From NCBI RefSeq assembly GCF_028890485.2, contig NZ_JARCHV010000002.1, positions 310,001 to 374,000 on the forward strand: 64,000 nucleotides of DNA, in the 5' to 3' direction. Positions 34,493 to 42,158 of the stretch are shown piece after piece. How positions within the stretch are numbered: the first letter of the stretch is position 1; every line of letters begins with the position of its first letter. Both the position numbers and the translations under genes were made by a program. This DNA comes from Planococcus sp. SK3692 (GTDB lineage Bacteria; Bacillota; Bacilli; Bacillales_A; Planococcaceae). The notes under the pieces are model-generated. The model was not told where the DNA came from, searched no databases, and saw only the letters and a list, made by a program, of their open reading frames with translations.

Positions 34493-34627
34493 GCGTCTAT
34501 TGACCTCGAAAAGTTTACATTTCTGTTGCATGTTTGGTCATAATTTTTTCATATCTGCTTTGTATGATAAGAATATCGAAAGCCACAAGGCAAACGACAA
34601 ACAATCATTAAAGGGGATGGAAAACTA

Positions 34628-35803
34628 ATGGGCTACTACAATACAACACGGCAAAACAATCAGAAAAATCCGTGGAAACGCTATATGGCTTCCAGTTTCG
34701 GAGGCGTGTTGGCAGGTGCGTTACTGGTGGGGACGATGATCACTGGAACCGATTTGGGCGAAACAGAATCCGCCACTGCCGGCGTCCAAACGAGCGAACT
34801 GCAAAGCGACTCGGCGATTGTCACGACAGACGTCACAGAAACCGTTGACGCAACCGCAGATGCGGTGGTGGGCGTCTCTAACTTGCAAGCGGGCAATAAT
34901 CCATTTGCGCAAACCTCTACACAAGAGGCAGGGGCAGGATCCGGCGTCATCTATAAAAAACAAGGGGACGAGGCATTTGTTGTCACGAACCACCACGTAG
35001 TGGAAGGCGCTGAACAAGTCGTCGTGACTTTGGCAAATGGCGAAGAGCTTGAAGCGGAAGTGCTCGGTTCAGATGTCTGGACCGACCTCGCTGTCCTAAA
35101 AGTACCTGGTGAGCAGATCGATACGATTGCAGAGTTCGGTGATTCCTCAGTATTGAAATCAGGTGAGCCGGTCATTGCAATCGGCAATCCGCTTGGCCTT
35201 CAGTTCTCGGGATCGGTAACGACCGGCGTCATTTCAGGAACGGAACGCGCTGTCCCGATCGATATCAATAAAGACGGCCAGGAAGACTGGCAGTCCGAAG
35301 TGCTTCAAACGGATGCCGCGATCAATCCGGGGAACAGCGGCGGTGCATTATTGAATGCCCAAGGGCAAGTCATCGGCATCAACTCGATGAAAATCGCACA
35401 GGATGCAGTGGAAGGCATTGGGCTTGCCATCCCAATCAATTCTGCAATCCCGATTATCTCAGAACTTGAAGGAGAAGGGGAAGTTTCGCGCCCGTCTCTA
35501 GGCGTCGCATTGCTTGAGTTGGAACAGATACCTGCAGAAATCAGAAATGCGGAATTGAATCTTCCTGGTGAAGTTGAAGACGGCATTGTCGTCCAATCAG
35601 TACAGGAAGGATCTGGCGCAGCTGAAGCAGGGATCGAAGCAAAAGATACCATCGTTGAATTGAACGGCCAAGCTGTCTCTTCTGTTTTGGAGCTTCGCCA
35701 ATATCTCTATACGGAAGTGAAAGAACAAGGGACTGTGACGATCAAAGCTTATCGGAACGGTGAATTGAAAACATTTGAAGTCCAGTTGAGTGAACAAATT
35801 TAA
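34628..35803 (+). CDS. htrA: HtrA/DegP-type membrane-anchored serine protease
   Basis: 391 residues: cytoplasmic N-terminus, one membrane helix (about 20-40), a trypsin-like domain with triad His123 (TNHHVV), Asp153 (TDLAVLK) and Ser237 (GNSGGA), and a C-terminal PDZ domain (about 290-388). It degrades misfolded proteins at the outer face of the membrane. Length and layout equal HtrA/HtrB of Bacillus. The start follows AAGGGGATGG. The adjacent two-component pair is its likely regulator. Confidence 0.94.
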   Translation: MGYYNTTRQNNQKNPWKRYMASSFGGVLAGALLVGTMITGTDLGETESATAGVQTSELQSDSAIVTTDVTETVDATADAVVGVSNLQAGNNPFAQTSTQEAGAGSGVIYKKQGDEAFVVTNHHVVEGAEQVVVTLANGEELEAEVLGSDVWTDLAVLKVPGEQIDTIAEFGDSSVLKSGEPVIAIGNPLGLQFSGSVTTGVISGTERAVPIDINKDGQEDWQSEVLQTDAAINPGNSGGALLNAQGQVIGINSMKIAQDAVEGIGLAIPINSAIPIISELEGEGEVSRPSLGVALLELEQIPAEIRNAELNLPGEVEDGIVVQSVQEGSGAAEAGIEAKDTIVELNGQAVSSVLELRQYLYTEVKEQGTVTIKAYRNGELKTFEVQLSEQI

Positions 35804-35811
35804 GGAGATAC

Positions 35812-35856
35812 AAAAACGCGGCGGACAGGATTTCCTGTCCGCCGCGTTTTTTTTTT
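35812..35856 (+). terminator. strong intrinsic terminator after htrA
   Basis: A near-perfect 18-bp stem (AAAACGCGGCGGACAGGA paired with its complement, TT loop) and a long T run. Confidence 0.95.
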
Positions 35857-35874
35857 ATAAAATGGGGATCGCCA

Positions 35875-36102
35875 TTAGTTTCCGAACAAGCCAAACCAGT
35901 CAAAACCGATAGCAAACCCAACAATGACCAAAACTGCGATGGCGAAAATGATCAATCCAAGCTGCAACGGCGGATAGCCTGTTTTCTTCGGCTCTTCAAG
36001 ACCTTCCTTTGTTGTCGAAGATTTGTGCTCTACTTCCTGCTTACTCGCTTTCATGTATTCCTGTTCCCTGTCCTTGTCCGTGTGGTTGTTCTTATTATCC
36101 AT
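35875..36102 (-). CDS. small C-terminally anchored membrane protein, unknown
   Basis: 75 residues. A charged, Lys/Glu-rich N-terminal half (1-42) precedes one membrane helix (about 47-66) and a short FDWFGLFGN tail. AGAGGAGG lies before the ATG. It follows the DJ-1-like gene by 58 nt on the same strand with no terminator between, so both may be expressed from the sigma-B-type promoter upstream. No family recognised. Confidence 0.7.
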   Translation of the reverse strand: MDNKNNHTDKDREQEYMKASKQEVEHKSSTTKEGLEEPKKTGYPPLQLGLIIFAIAVLVIVGFAIGFDWFGLFGN

Positions 36103-36160
36103 TTCATTTCCTCCTCTAATAGTTGGTATCGTTGTATAGCTTATTGTTTTGTGCGAGTGA

Positions 36161-36865
36161 TCAGCCTGAGTGCTTGTCGAGCGGGTGCTCTTCCAGTTCA
36201 GTTAGTTTCTTCGCCAATTCGCGGCCGAATGCTTGTGAGGAACCTGGATCGCGGCCAGTTAAGAGGCGGTCGCTGCCCCAGACAAAGTATTCGTCTTGGC
36301 CATCGCCCTTGTCGTATTGGGCAATCTTGGCCATTTCATCTTCGAGGCTGAACGGCAAAAGCCCCTCGACTTCTTCAGGTTCCATATCGTTTGGATACCC
36401 TGTCACTTTCAATCCTTGCAATAAGGGCTTGCCGTTTTTCGTTTTTGTGAAAACGAGCGGAGCCGGCCCGTGGCAGACAGCAGAAACGATGCCGCCAGTT
36501 TCATGTACAATATTGATGATGGCGTGCAGATTTTCGTCATGCGCTAAGTCAAACATCGCGCCGTGGCCGCCAACGATCATGATGGCATCGTAATCACTTG
36601 CACGGACATCGACGACCGGTGTGGTCTTATCTGCAATACCGGAATCGTATAATTTTTTGTATTTGCCTTCGGGGTCATAAGCTTTATCGAGGCTTAAAGG
36701 ATCGACGACTGGTTTGCCGCCGTCAATAGACGCGAGCCCTACCGAGTGGCCTGCTTTTTCAAGTTCTGACAAGGGTTCGAATAATTCTTCTGCCCACCAG
36801 CCAGTTACGTAATTATGTTCTTCGTTCGAATAGCCGCTTGATAATACTGCCAATACTTTTGCCAT
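36161..36865 (-). CDS. DJ-1/PfpI superfamily protein, Hsp31/HchA-like
   Basis: 234 residues. The nucleophilic elbow is AVCHGPA with Cys131 and His132, preceded by IMIVGGHGAMFD and an N-terminal glutamate-rich helix (WWAEELFEPL), matching the Hsp31-like glyoxalase III/deglycase branch. It probably detoxifies methylglyoxal or repairs glycated molecules. A sigma-B-type promoter lies 44-68 bp upstream on the minus strand, in keeping with a general stress role. Confidence 0.85.
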   Translation of the reverse strand: MAKVLAVLSSGYSNEEHNYVTGWWAEELFEPLSELEKAGHSVGLASIDGGKPVVDPLSLDKAYDPEGKYKKLYDSGIADKTTPVVDVRASDYDAIMIVGGHGAMFDLAHDENLHAIINIVHETGGIVSAVCHGPAPLVFTKTKNGKPLLQGLKVTGYPNDMEPEEVEGLLPFSLEDEMAKIAQYDKGDGQDEYFVWGSDRLLTGRDPGSSQAFGRELAKKLTELEEHPLDKHSG

Positions 36866-36908
36866 TTGGGTATCCTCTCCATTTCTTTACAAAACTCTTG
36901 TTGTACAT

Positions 36909-36933
36909 TTACCCTTTAACGGATTCCTGAAAC
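36909..36933 (-). promoter_or_regulatory. sigma-B-type promoter of the DJ-1-like gene
   Basis: Read on the minus strand: GTTTCA (36933-36928), a 13-nt spacer, GGGTAA (36914-36909). The consensus is GTTTAA-N12-15-GGGTAT, so each hexamer has one mismatch. Confidence 0.65.
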
Positions 36934-37013
36934 TTCCAGAAGTTACCGGTTTTGGGTATATAGCAAGCTGTGATAAAATAATACGAGTAAAAATTTGAGG
37001 TGAACTAATTTAT

Positions 37014-37787
37014 ATGGAGAAAATGGAAGTGAATACACAGATTCAGTTGCTTGAAGCCATGTTAGACGGCAGTAAAGTCGGCACCATCGTCACGGATCCT
37101 GAAAAAGAAGACAATCCGATCATTTATGCAAACCATACTTTTACAGAAATGACCGGCTATGGTAAAGAAGAACTCCTAGGCCGCAACTGCCGTTTCCTGC
37201 AAGGGCGGGAAACGGCTCCTGATGCAATTGACCAAATTCGGCATGCCATTAAGGACCAGGAGAAAACGACAGTGGTTTTGCGCAATTACCGAAAAGACGG
37301 AACGCCGTTTTGGAACCGCCTGGCAATAACCCCGGTAACAGTCGAAGAAAAGCTCTATTTTATCGGTACCCAGACGGATATCACCATTGAAAAAATGCAG
37401 CAGGAAGCGATTGACGAAAATGAAAGCGAAATAGAGAAGCTGATGCTTCCAATTTTATCGATACAGCCGAACGTTGCCACAGTTGCATTGGTTGGAACGA
37501 TGAACTTGCAGCGTTTTGAAGCATTGAAAGTGAAATTATGCGAATATGTCAGCGAGCACCGGATTGAGCATGCACTTCTCGATATTACAGGATTGACGTG
37601 GAACGAAGAATCTCCGCTCCATTGGTTCACCCAGATTTGCGAAGCGCTCCGCATTATGGGGAGCCATATGTACATCACCGGGGTCACTCCACAAGCGGCT
37701 ACTGAATTGGTGCGTGATTTGGACCGGGACAATATGCTGAAAACCTATTCAAGCATAGAAAAGGCATTAGCTGATATTAATGGATAG
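37014..37787 (+). CDS. ytvA: LOV-STAS blue-light photoreceptor, YtvA-like
   Basis: 257 residues (B. subtilis YtvA has 261). The LOV domain (about 10-128) has the flavin-binding signature GRNCRFLQG with photoactive Cys59, plus RNYRKDGTPFWN and FIGTQTDIT. A linker helix (about 128-145) leads to a STAS domain (about 148-255). In B. subtilis this protein feeds blue-light signals into the stressosome that activates sigma-B. That agrees with the sigma-B-type promoters of flanking genes. GAGGTG is 12 nt upstream. Confidence 0.93.
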   Translation: MEKMEVNTQIQLLEAMLDGSKVGTIVTDPEKEDNPIIYANHTFTEMTGYGKEELLGRNCRFLQGRETAPDAIDQIRHAIKDQEKTTVVLRNYRKDGTPFWNRLAITPVTVEEKLYFIGTQTDITIEKMQQEAIDENESEIEKLMLPILSIQPNVATVALVGTMNLQRFEALKVKLCEYVSEHRIEHALLDITGLTWNEESPLHWFTQICEALRIMGSHMYITGVTPQAATELVRDLDRDNMLKTYSSIEKALADING

Positions 37788-37803
37788 AATAATATCTCGA
37801 AGT

Positions 37804-37834
37804 AACCTCATTCATTTTGAATGAGGTTTTTTTA
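37804..37834 (+). terminator. intrinsic terminator after ytvA
   Basis: AACCTCATTCA (37804-37814), TTT loop, TGAATGAGGTT (37818-37828), then T. Confidence 0.9.
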
Positions 37835-37935
37835 TGGGAAATACCAATATGAACTGTAGTATTAGCCCTTTACGCTCGTGAAACTAAACGATCTCATTAC
37901 TATGGAGCTAATTAATTGAAAAAATAGTTTATTCC

Positions 37936-37960
37936 GTTTTAATCCACTTTTCCAGGGTAC
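37936..37960 (+). promoter_or_regulatory. sigma-B-type promoter of the hydrophilin and Mn-catalase genes
   Basis: GTTTTA (37936-37941), 13-nt spacer, GGGTAC (37955-37960). One mismatch in each hexamer from GTTTAA and GGGTAT. Confidence 0.72.
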
Positions 37961-38005
37961 ATAATTAGGGAACAGAAATTCCAGATTTTCCAAGGAGGCG
38001 TAACG

Positions 38006-38290
38006 ATGGGAAAAGAACATAACCAGCGTGAAGGACCTGAAAATCAAACGAATTCAGACACGGACAAAAAGAAATTCAATGCAGGGAGCAATAGCTCGGA
38101 TTACGATGGCGGCCAGCCACAGGACAGTACTCCTGGCAGTGAAGGCAGAGTCGGTGAAAAACAGGCAAGCGAGACAAAGCAATCACAAAAGCAAGAGTTC
38201 AACGCGGGCGGAAACGATTCCGACTACGACGGTGGACATCCGAAAGATACGCGGGAAGATAGTGAAGGACGTATAAATAAAAATGAATAA
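38006..38290 (+). CDS. small hydrophilic repeat protein, general-stress hydrophilin-like
   Basis: 94 residues with almost no hydrophobic side chains and no cysteine. Two copies of one unit are visible: FNAGSNSSDYDGGQPQD (about 29-45) and FNAGGNDSDYDGGHPKD (about 68-84), each followed by a Ser-Glu-Gly-Arg motif, with Gln/Lys/Glu-rich linkers. Such composition fits an intrinsically disordered desiccation or osmotic protectant (GsiB/LEA-like in character, not in sequence). AAGGAGG precedes the ATG and a sigma-B-type promoter lies 45 bp upstream. Co-transcribed with the Mn-catalase. Confidence 0.75.
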   Translation: MGKEHNQREGPENQTNSDTDKKKFNAGSNSSDYDGGQPQDSTPGSEGRVGEKQASETKQSQKQEFNAGGNDSDYDGGHPKDTREDSEGRINKNE

Positions 38291-38315
38291 CCCAAAAATA
38301 CAAGGAGGAAGTTAA

Positions 38316-39146
38316 ATGTTCTTCAATAGAAAAGAACTCCAATTTGAAGCTAAGCCAGACAAGCCCGATCCGTTATTCGCCAAACAGCTGCAAGAGGTCA
38401 TCGGGGGGCAGTTCGGTGAAATGTCCGTAGCAATGCAGTATTTATTCCAAGGTTGGAACACAAGAGGAAATGAAAAATACAAGGATTTACTGATGGACAC
38501 CGGCACAGAAGAGCTCGGACATATCGAAATGCTTGCTACTATGGTGGCTCAATTGCTGGAAGGAGCACCGGTTTACGAACAGGAAAAAGCGGCGAGCGAC
38601 CCGGTGATCGGGGCCATTATGGGCGGCATGAATCCGCACCATGCGATTGTCTCCGGTCTTGGCGCAACACCAGAGAACAGTGCAGGGGTGCCATGGAGCG
38701 CTGGATATATCATCGCAAGTGGCAATTTACTCGCTGATTTCCGTGCCAACGTTAACGCTGAATCGCAAGGCCGCCTGCAAGTGGCGCGTTTGTACAGCCT
38801 GACGGATGATAAAGGCGTAAAAGACTTGCTGTCATTTCTATTGGCTCGCGATACGATGCACCAAAACCAGTGGATTGCCGCGATACGCGATCTGGAAGAA
38901 AAAGAAGGCGGTGTCATCGCTCCTTCTACTGTGCCGCCGGAATGGGAAGCGACCGAATATTCCCATACGCTTTATAACTTCTCGGAAGGCGAAGACAGCG
39001 CATCATTGCCGTGGATGAGCAGCAATGCACCGGATGGCCATCCGTTCAAATACGAGCAGGCACAAGCTTTCGGGCAAAAGCCGATCTTGAAGCCAGGACC
39101 GCTCGAGTCGCATGATACACTGCCTGAAGACAAGTTAAAAGGATAG
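38316..39146 (+). CDS. manganese catalase
   Basis: 276 residues, ferritin-like four-helix bundle of the dimanganese catalase family (YdbD/CotJC type). The N-terminal helix GGQFGEMSVAMQYLFQGWNTRG supplies a metal glutamate, followed by TEELGHIEMLATMVAQLLEG (a typical E-x-x-H pair) and LLARDTMHQNQW. It splits hydrogen peroxide to water and oxygen. 25 nt after the hydrophilin gene with an AGGAGG site, so it is read from the same sigma-B-type promoter. Confidence 0.92.
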   Translation: MFFNRKELQFEAKPDKPDPLFAKQLQEVIGGQFGEMSVAMQYLFQGWNTRGNEKYKDLLMDTGTEELGHIEMLATMVAQLLEGAPVYEQEKAASDPVIGAIMGGMNPHHAIVSGLGATPENSAGVPWSAGYIIASGNLLADFRANVNAESQGRLQVARLYSLTDDKGVKDLLSFLLARDTMHQNQWIAAIRDLEEKEGGVIAPSTVPPEWEATEYSHTLYNFSEGEDSASLPWMSSNAPDGHPFKYEQAQAFGQKPILKPGPLESHDTLPEDKLKG

Positions 39147-39153
39147 AAGCATC

Positions 39154-39188
39154 AAACGGGACGGAGAATTTTTCTTCGTCCTGTTTCA
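39154..39188 (+). terminator. probable terminator after Mn-catalase
   Basis: AAACGGGACG...AA (39154-39168) pairs with TTCGTCCTGTTT (39175-39186); the trailing T run is weak. Confidence 0.55.
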
Positions 39189-39220
39189 TTGCTGATATTT
39201 TTTTGAAGGGAGATGTAGAG

Positions 39221-39910
39221 ATGAAAAAGCCATGGATTATGGCACAGACATGGCGGGATCTGGTGTTTTTGCATTGGCCGATTCCACCAGATGCGCTACG
39301 GCCGTTCGTGCCGGCAGAGCTCGAAATCGATTTATTCGACGGGCAGGCGTGGGTCGGCGTCGTTCCATTCCTTGCCGATCATACACGTCTGCGTTTTTCC
39401 TTGCCATTTCCCATTGCAGGAACCTATCGTGAATTGAATGTAAGGACATATGTAAAGCATAAGGGCCGATCGGGAGTCTATTTTTTTAGCTTGGATGCCG
39501 ATAGCCTGCTCGCTGTAAAAGCGGCAAGTGCAGGAGGATTTCTTCCTTATCGCTATGCCCGCATGAAAGTTGTGAAAAAAGACATGCGTTATGTATTTAC
39601 AAGCCGCCTCGTTAAATCAGCTATTGGCGAGAATTTCCGGATAGGCTTCACACCAGGCGCCGGAATAAGGCGAGCAACTGATCTGGAACATTGGCTGACA
39701 GAACGTTATTGTTTATGGACAAAACCAAAAATTGCCCTATACCGTGTGGATATTGTACATGCGCCGTGGCAATTGCAGAATGTCCACATAAAAATTGCCG
39801 AAAATTCGCTTGCCACATTCCTTCCTGCTGGATGGAATGTGGAAGAGCCGCTAGCCCATTTTTCAGCGGAGCAGAAAACACGATTCCATCTTCCAGTGAA
39901 AGAAAACTAA
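39221..39910 (+). CDS. DUF2071 protein, YqjF-like
   Basis: 229 residues. Typical YqjF/DUF2071 sequence: MAQTWRDLVFLHWPIPPDALRPFVP at the start, GVVPFLADHTRLRF, and ELNVRTYVKHKGRSGVYFFSLDA in the middle. The fold is related to acetoacetate decarboxylase, but the usual Schiff-base lysine cannot be assigned with confidence. The ATG at 39221 follows GAAGGGAG; a start six codons earlier is less likely. Role unknown. Confidence 0.8.
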   Translation: MKKPWIMAQTWRDLVFLHWPIPPDALRPFVPAELEIDLFDGQAWVGVVPFLADHTRLRFSLPFPIAGTYRELNVRTYVKHKGRSGVYFFSLDADSLLAVKAASAGGFLPYRYARMKVVKKDMRYVFTSRLVKSAIGENFRIGFTPGAGIRRATDLEHWLTERYCLWTKPKIALYRVDIVHAPWQLQNVHIKIAENSLATFLPAGWNVEEPLAHFSAEQKTRFHLPVKEN

Positions 39911-39911
39911 T

Positions 39912-39943
39912 AAAAGCCGATCACTATTAGTGGTCGGCTTTTA
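39912..39943. terminator. bidirectional intrinsic terminator
   Basis: AAAAGCCGATCAC, loop TATTA, GTGGTCGGCTTTT (39912-39942) between convergent genes. Confidence 0.88.
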
Positions 39944-39953
39944 TACGTGGTAA

Positions 39954-40346
39954 TCATTTTTTGTTCGGTTCCTGTTTTAAAGTATGGGAAGTTTCTTTTT
40001 GCTCCCATAGACGCTTCTTTAAATAAATATGGTAAAACCACTCACCAGCAGCAATCAAAATTGCTGTGTAAATTGTTGCAGCAAGTATAGAGAAATCTGT
40101 ATTTCCGATTAGAAATTCTCCCAATAGCCAAACAATCAAGAATGCGAGCACTAAGTCTCCAGCTGTTGCAATTTTATTGGATGTGCGTGGGAATAGTAGC
40201 ATATCACCGACATAACCAATTACAGTAATCACTAGACTTATAACGAAAATATCGAATACAGAAACTCCGTAAATCAGCCCAAGAATCAAAAATACAACAG
40301 CAAAGCTCATTGCAAATTTCATCAAAATAGCTTCGATATGTTTCAT
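39954..40346 (-). CDS. DUF2512 membrane protein, YndM-like
   Basis: 130 residues with four membrane helices: about 8-28, 30-50, 60-82 and 88-108, then a charged tail. The start MKHIEAILMKFAMSFAVVFLILGL and the GDMLLFPRTSN segment match the YndM/DUF2512 family, function unknown. The start follows AGGAGGG. 84 nt after the SDR gene on the same strand, and perhaps in its sigma-B-type transcript. Confidence 0.8.
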   Translation of the reverse strand: MKHIEAILMKFAMSFAVVFLILGLIYGVSVFDIFVISLVITVIGYVGDMLLFPRTSNKIATAGDLVLAFLIVWLLGEFLIGNTDFSILAATIYTAILIAAGEWFYHIYLKKRLWEQKETSHTLKQEPNKK

Positions 40347-40430
40347 TTTATACCCTCCTAAAATGGTTGGTTTCCATCAGGCATGGTAAGTTTGAGACAT
40401 CGGTTATTAGCTGTATAAGCACCGGCAATC

Positions 40431-41306
40431 TTACGAAGTAATAAAGTCTCCGCCATTCACATGGATTGCCTGTCCGGTCACGTATGTGGAATCGGTGGAG
40501 GCAAGATAAACGTACGCTGGAGCAAGTTCGGCCGGTTGCCCGCGCCGTTCTAACGGAGTGTCTTCGCCTTGCTTACCGGATTTTTCGGCGTCAAATGTGG
40601 CAGGGATCAACGGCGTCCATATTGGGCCTGGCGCGACTGAATTGACACGGATGCCTTGCTCGCTGACATTGGCGGCCAATGAACGCGTAAAGCTGGTGAT
40701 GGCGCCTTTTGTGGATGAATAATCAATGAGTGCCGGCGAGCCGCGATAAGCCGTCACAGATGATGTATTGATGATGGTATCGCCTTTAGAAAGGTGTGGC
40801 AAAGCAGCTTGGGATAAATAGAACATGCTGTAAATATTCGTCTCGAAAGTTTCATGCAATTGTTCCGGGCTGATATCCAGGAAATCTTCAGTCGGGAATT
40901 GCTTGCCTGCATTATTGACGAGAATATTCAATTGCCCGAACTCAGCGATGACGTCCACAACCAATTGGTGGCAGTTTTCCACTTGGCTTACGTCCGTGGC
41001 AAACTTTTGGGCTTCTGCACCATAGCCTTTCACGGCTTCGATGGTTTTATCCGCGTCATCGTGTTCATCCAAGTAGGCGATAGCGATGTTTGCGCCTTCC
41101 TTCGCATAAGCGATGGCAACGGCGCGGCCGATTCCGCTGTCGCCGCCTGTAATCAACGCGACTTTTCCTTCGAGCTTGCCTGCACCCTTGTAATTTTCGT
41201 CATCATATATTGGTTCCGGAGACATTTCGCTTTCTATCCCTGGCTGATGGTCCTGCTCTTGCGGATCGATTTGATCATGGATTTTTTCGTATTTATCTTT
41301 TGACAT
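40431..41306 (-). CDS. short-chain dehydrogenase/reductase, general stress type (YdaD/YhdF-like)
   Basis: 291 residues. An acidic 45-residue N-terminal extension precedes a complete SDR domain: TGGDSGIG (53-60), NNAG (131-134), catalytic Ser182/Ser183, Tyr196 and Lys200 (YSSTK). Such extended SDRs are sigma-B-controlled general stress proteins in B. subtilis. A sigma-B-type promoter lies 35-60 bp upstream here. The substrate is unknown. The start follows GGAGGA. Confidence 0.88.
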   Translation of the reverse strand: MSKDKYEKIHDQIDPQEQDHQPGIESEMSPEPIYDDENYKGAGKLEGKVALITGGDSGIGRAVAIAYAKEGANIAIAYLDEHDDADKTIEAVKGYGAEAQKFATDVSQVENCHQLVVDVIAEFGQLNILVNNAGKQFPTEDFLDISPEQLHETFETNIYSMFYLSQAALPHLSKGDTIINTSSVTAYRGSPALIDYSSTKGAITSFTRSLAANVSEQGIRVNSVAPGPIWTPLIPATFDAEKSGKQGEDTPLERRGQPAELAPAYVYLASTDSTYVTGQAIHVNGGDFITS

Positions 41307-41341
41307 GTAAACGTCCTCCTCAAGTTGGATATAGGGTAGTT

Positions 41342-41366
41342 ATTCCCGTTCCGATTCGGGCTAAAC
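41342..41366 (-). promoter_or_regulatory. sigma-B-type promoter of the SDR gene
   Basis: Read on the minus strand: GTTTAG (41366-41361), 13-nt spacer, GGGAAT (41347-41342). One mismatch per hexamer from consensus. Confidence 0.7.
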
Positions 41367-41411
41367 GCGAAGAATGTTATCGATACACAAGTCTTCAAGC
41401 ACATGTTTAAA

Positions 41412-41443
41412 AAACCAGCCGGAGAAGATTCTCTGGCTGGTTT
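41412..41443 (-). terminator. intrinsic terminator after sodC
   Basis: AAACCAGCC...GAGA and TCTC...GGCTGGTTT pair around an AGAT loop; on the minus strand it ends in a T run (A run at 41409-41414). Confidence 0.8.
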
Positions 41444-41452
41444 GGCAATTAG

Positions 41453-42088
41453 TTATTCAGCTGTTACTACGCCGCACGCGACGCGCTCACCGGAATCGCC
41501 GGAAGGATCGGTTTGGCCATCATCTTCTGAAGCGTGGATCACGAGTGCTGTGCCGCCTTCTTTCAAGAGTGAGTTCTCTTCACCGATTTGCAAAGTGACT
41601 TCTTCTGCTGTCAGTTCGTCTGTCGAAGTGCCATCATCGGCAACTTCGATATTCGGAAGGTCGCCGGCATGAGGGCCGTCCGGGCTATCAAGCCCATGGC
41701 TTGCGCCGGTCGGATTAAAATGCCCGCCTGCGGATTCGAAATCAGGAGCTTCGCAAATGCCTTGCTCGTGAAAATGAATGCCATGCATTCCCGGTTCCAA
41801 TCCTTCTACATTCAATGTGACCATGACCCCATTATCTTCTTGCGTCAGTTCAGCAGTACCGGTAGCATCACCGTCTGCATTCAGGAATTCAACCGTCAGC
41901 AATTGAACATCGGCATCACCTTCTGATTCGCCTCCTGACCCATCCTGAGGCTCACCTTCTTGTTCTTCGACCTCCTCTTCTTGCGGTTCCGCTCCGTCTG
42001 TTTCCGTTGGAGGTTCTGTTGTGTCGTCGCCACATGCCGCGAGCAACAGTAAAAGACTCAAAAGCATAAACTTCAACCATGATTTCAT
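41453..42088 (-). CDS. sodC: Cu/Zn superoxide dismutase lipoprotein
   Basis: 211 residues. The signal peptide ends in lipobox LAAC (Cys19), so the enzyme is tethered outside the cell. A Glu/Pro/Gly-rich linker (20-60) leads to the SodC barrel. Copper ligands His105, His107 and His185, bridging His123, and zinc ligands His131, His140 and Asp143 are all present, as is the Cys112-Cys205 disulfide pair. B. subtilis YojM is known to lack a copper ligand; this protein keeps all of them and should be active. Confidence 0.92.
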   Translation of the reverse strand: MKSWLKFMLLSLLLLLAACGDDTTEPPTETDGAEPQEEEVEEQEGEPQDGSGGESEGDADVQLLTVEFLNADGDATGTAELTQEDNGVMVTLNVEGLEPGMHGIHFHEQGICEAPDFESAGGHFNPTGASHGLDSPDGPHAGDLPNIEVADDGTSTDELTAEEVTLQIGEENSLLKEGGTALVIHASEDDGQTDPSGDSGERVACGVVTAE

Positions 42089-42158
42089 CGCATATTCTCC
42101 TTCCTCCTAAAAATTGTTATTACTCTACCTTACACATGTAGGAGGGGAGCTAAACCCA

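Noticed and set aside
36954..36959. GGGTAT before ytvA as a sigma-B -10 box
   Set aside because: No GTTT-type -35 element lies 12-15 nt upstream.
42130..42155. Possible sigma-B-type promoter before sodC (minus strand GTTTAG-N14-GTGTAA)
   Set aside because: The -10 hexamer fits GGGTAT at only four positions and the spacer differs from the three better sites.
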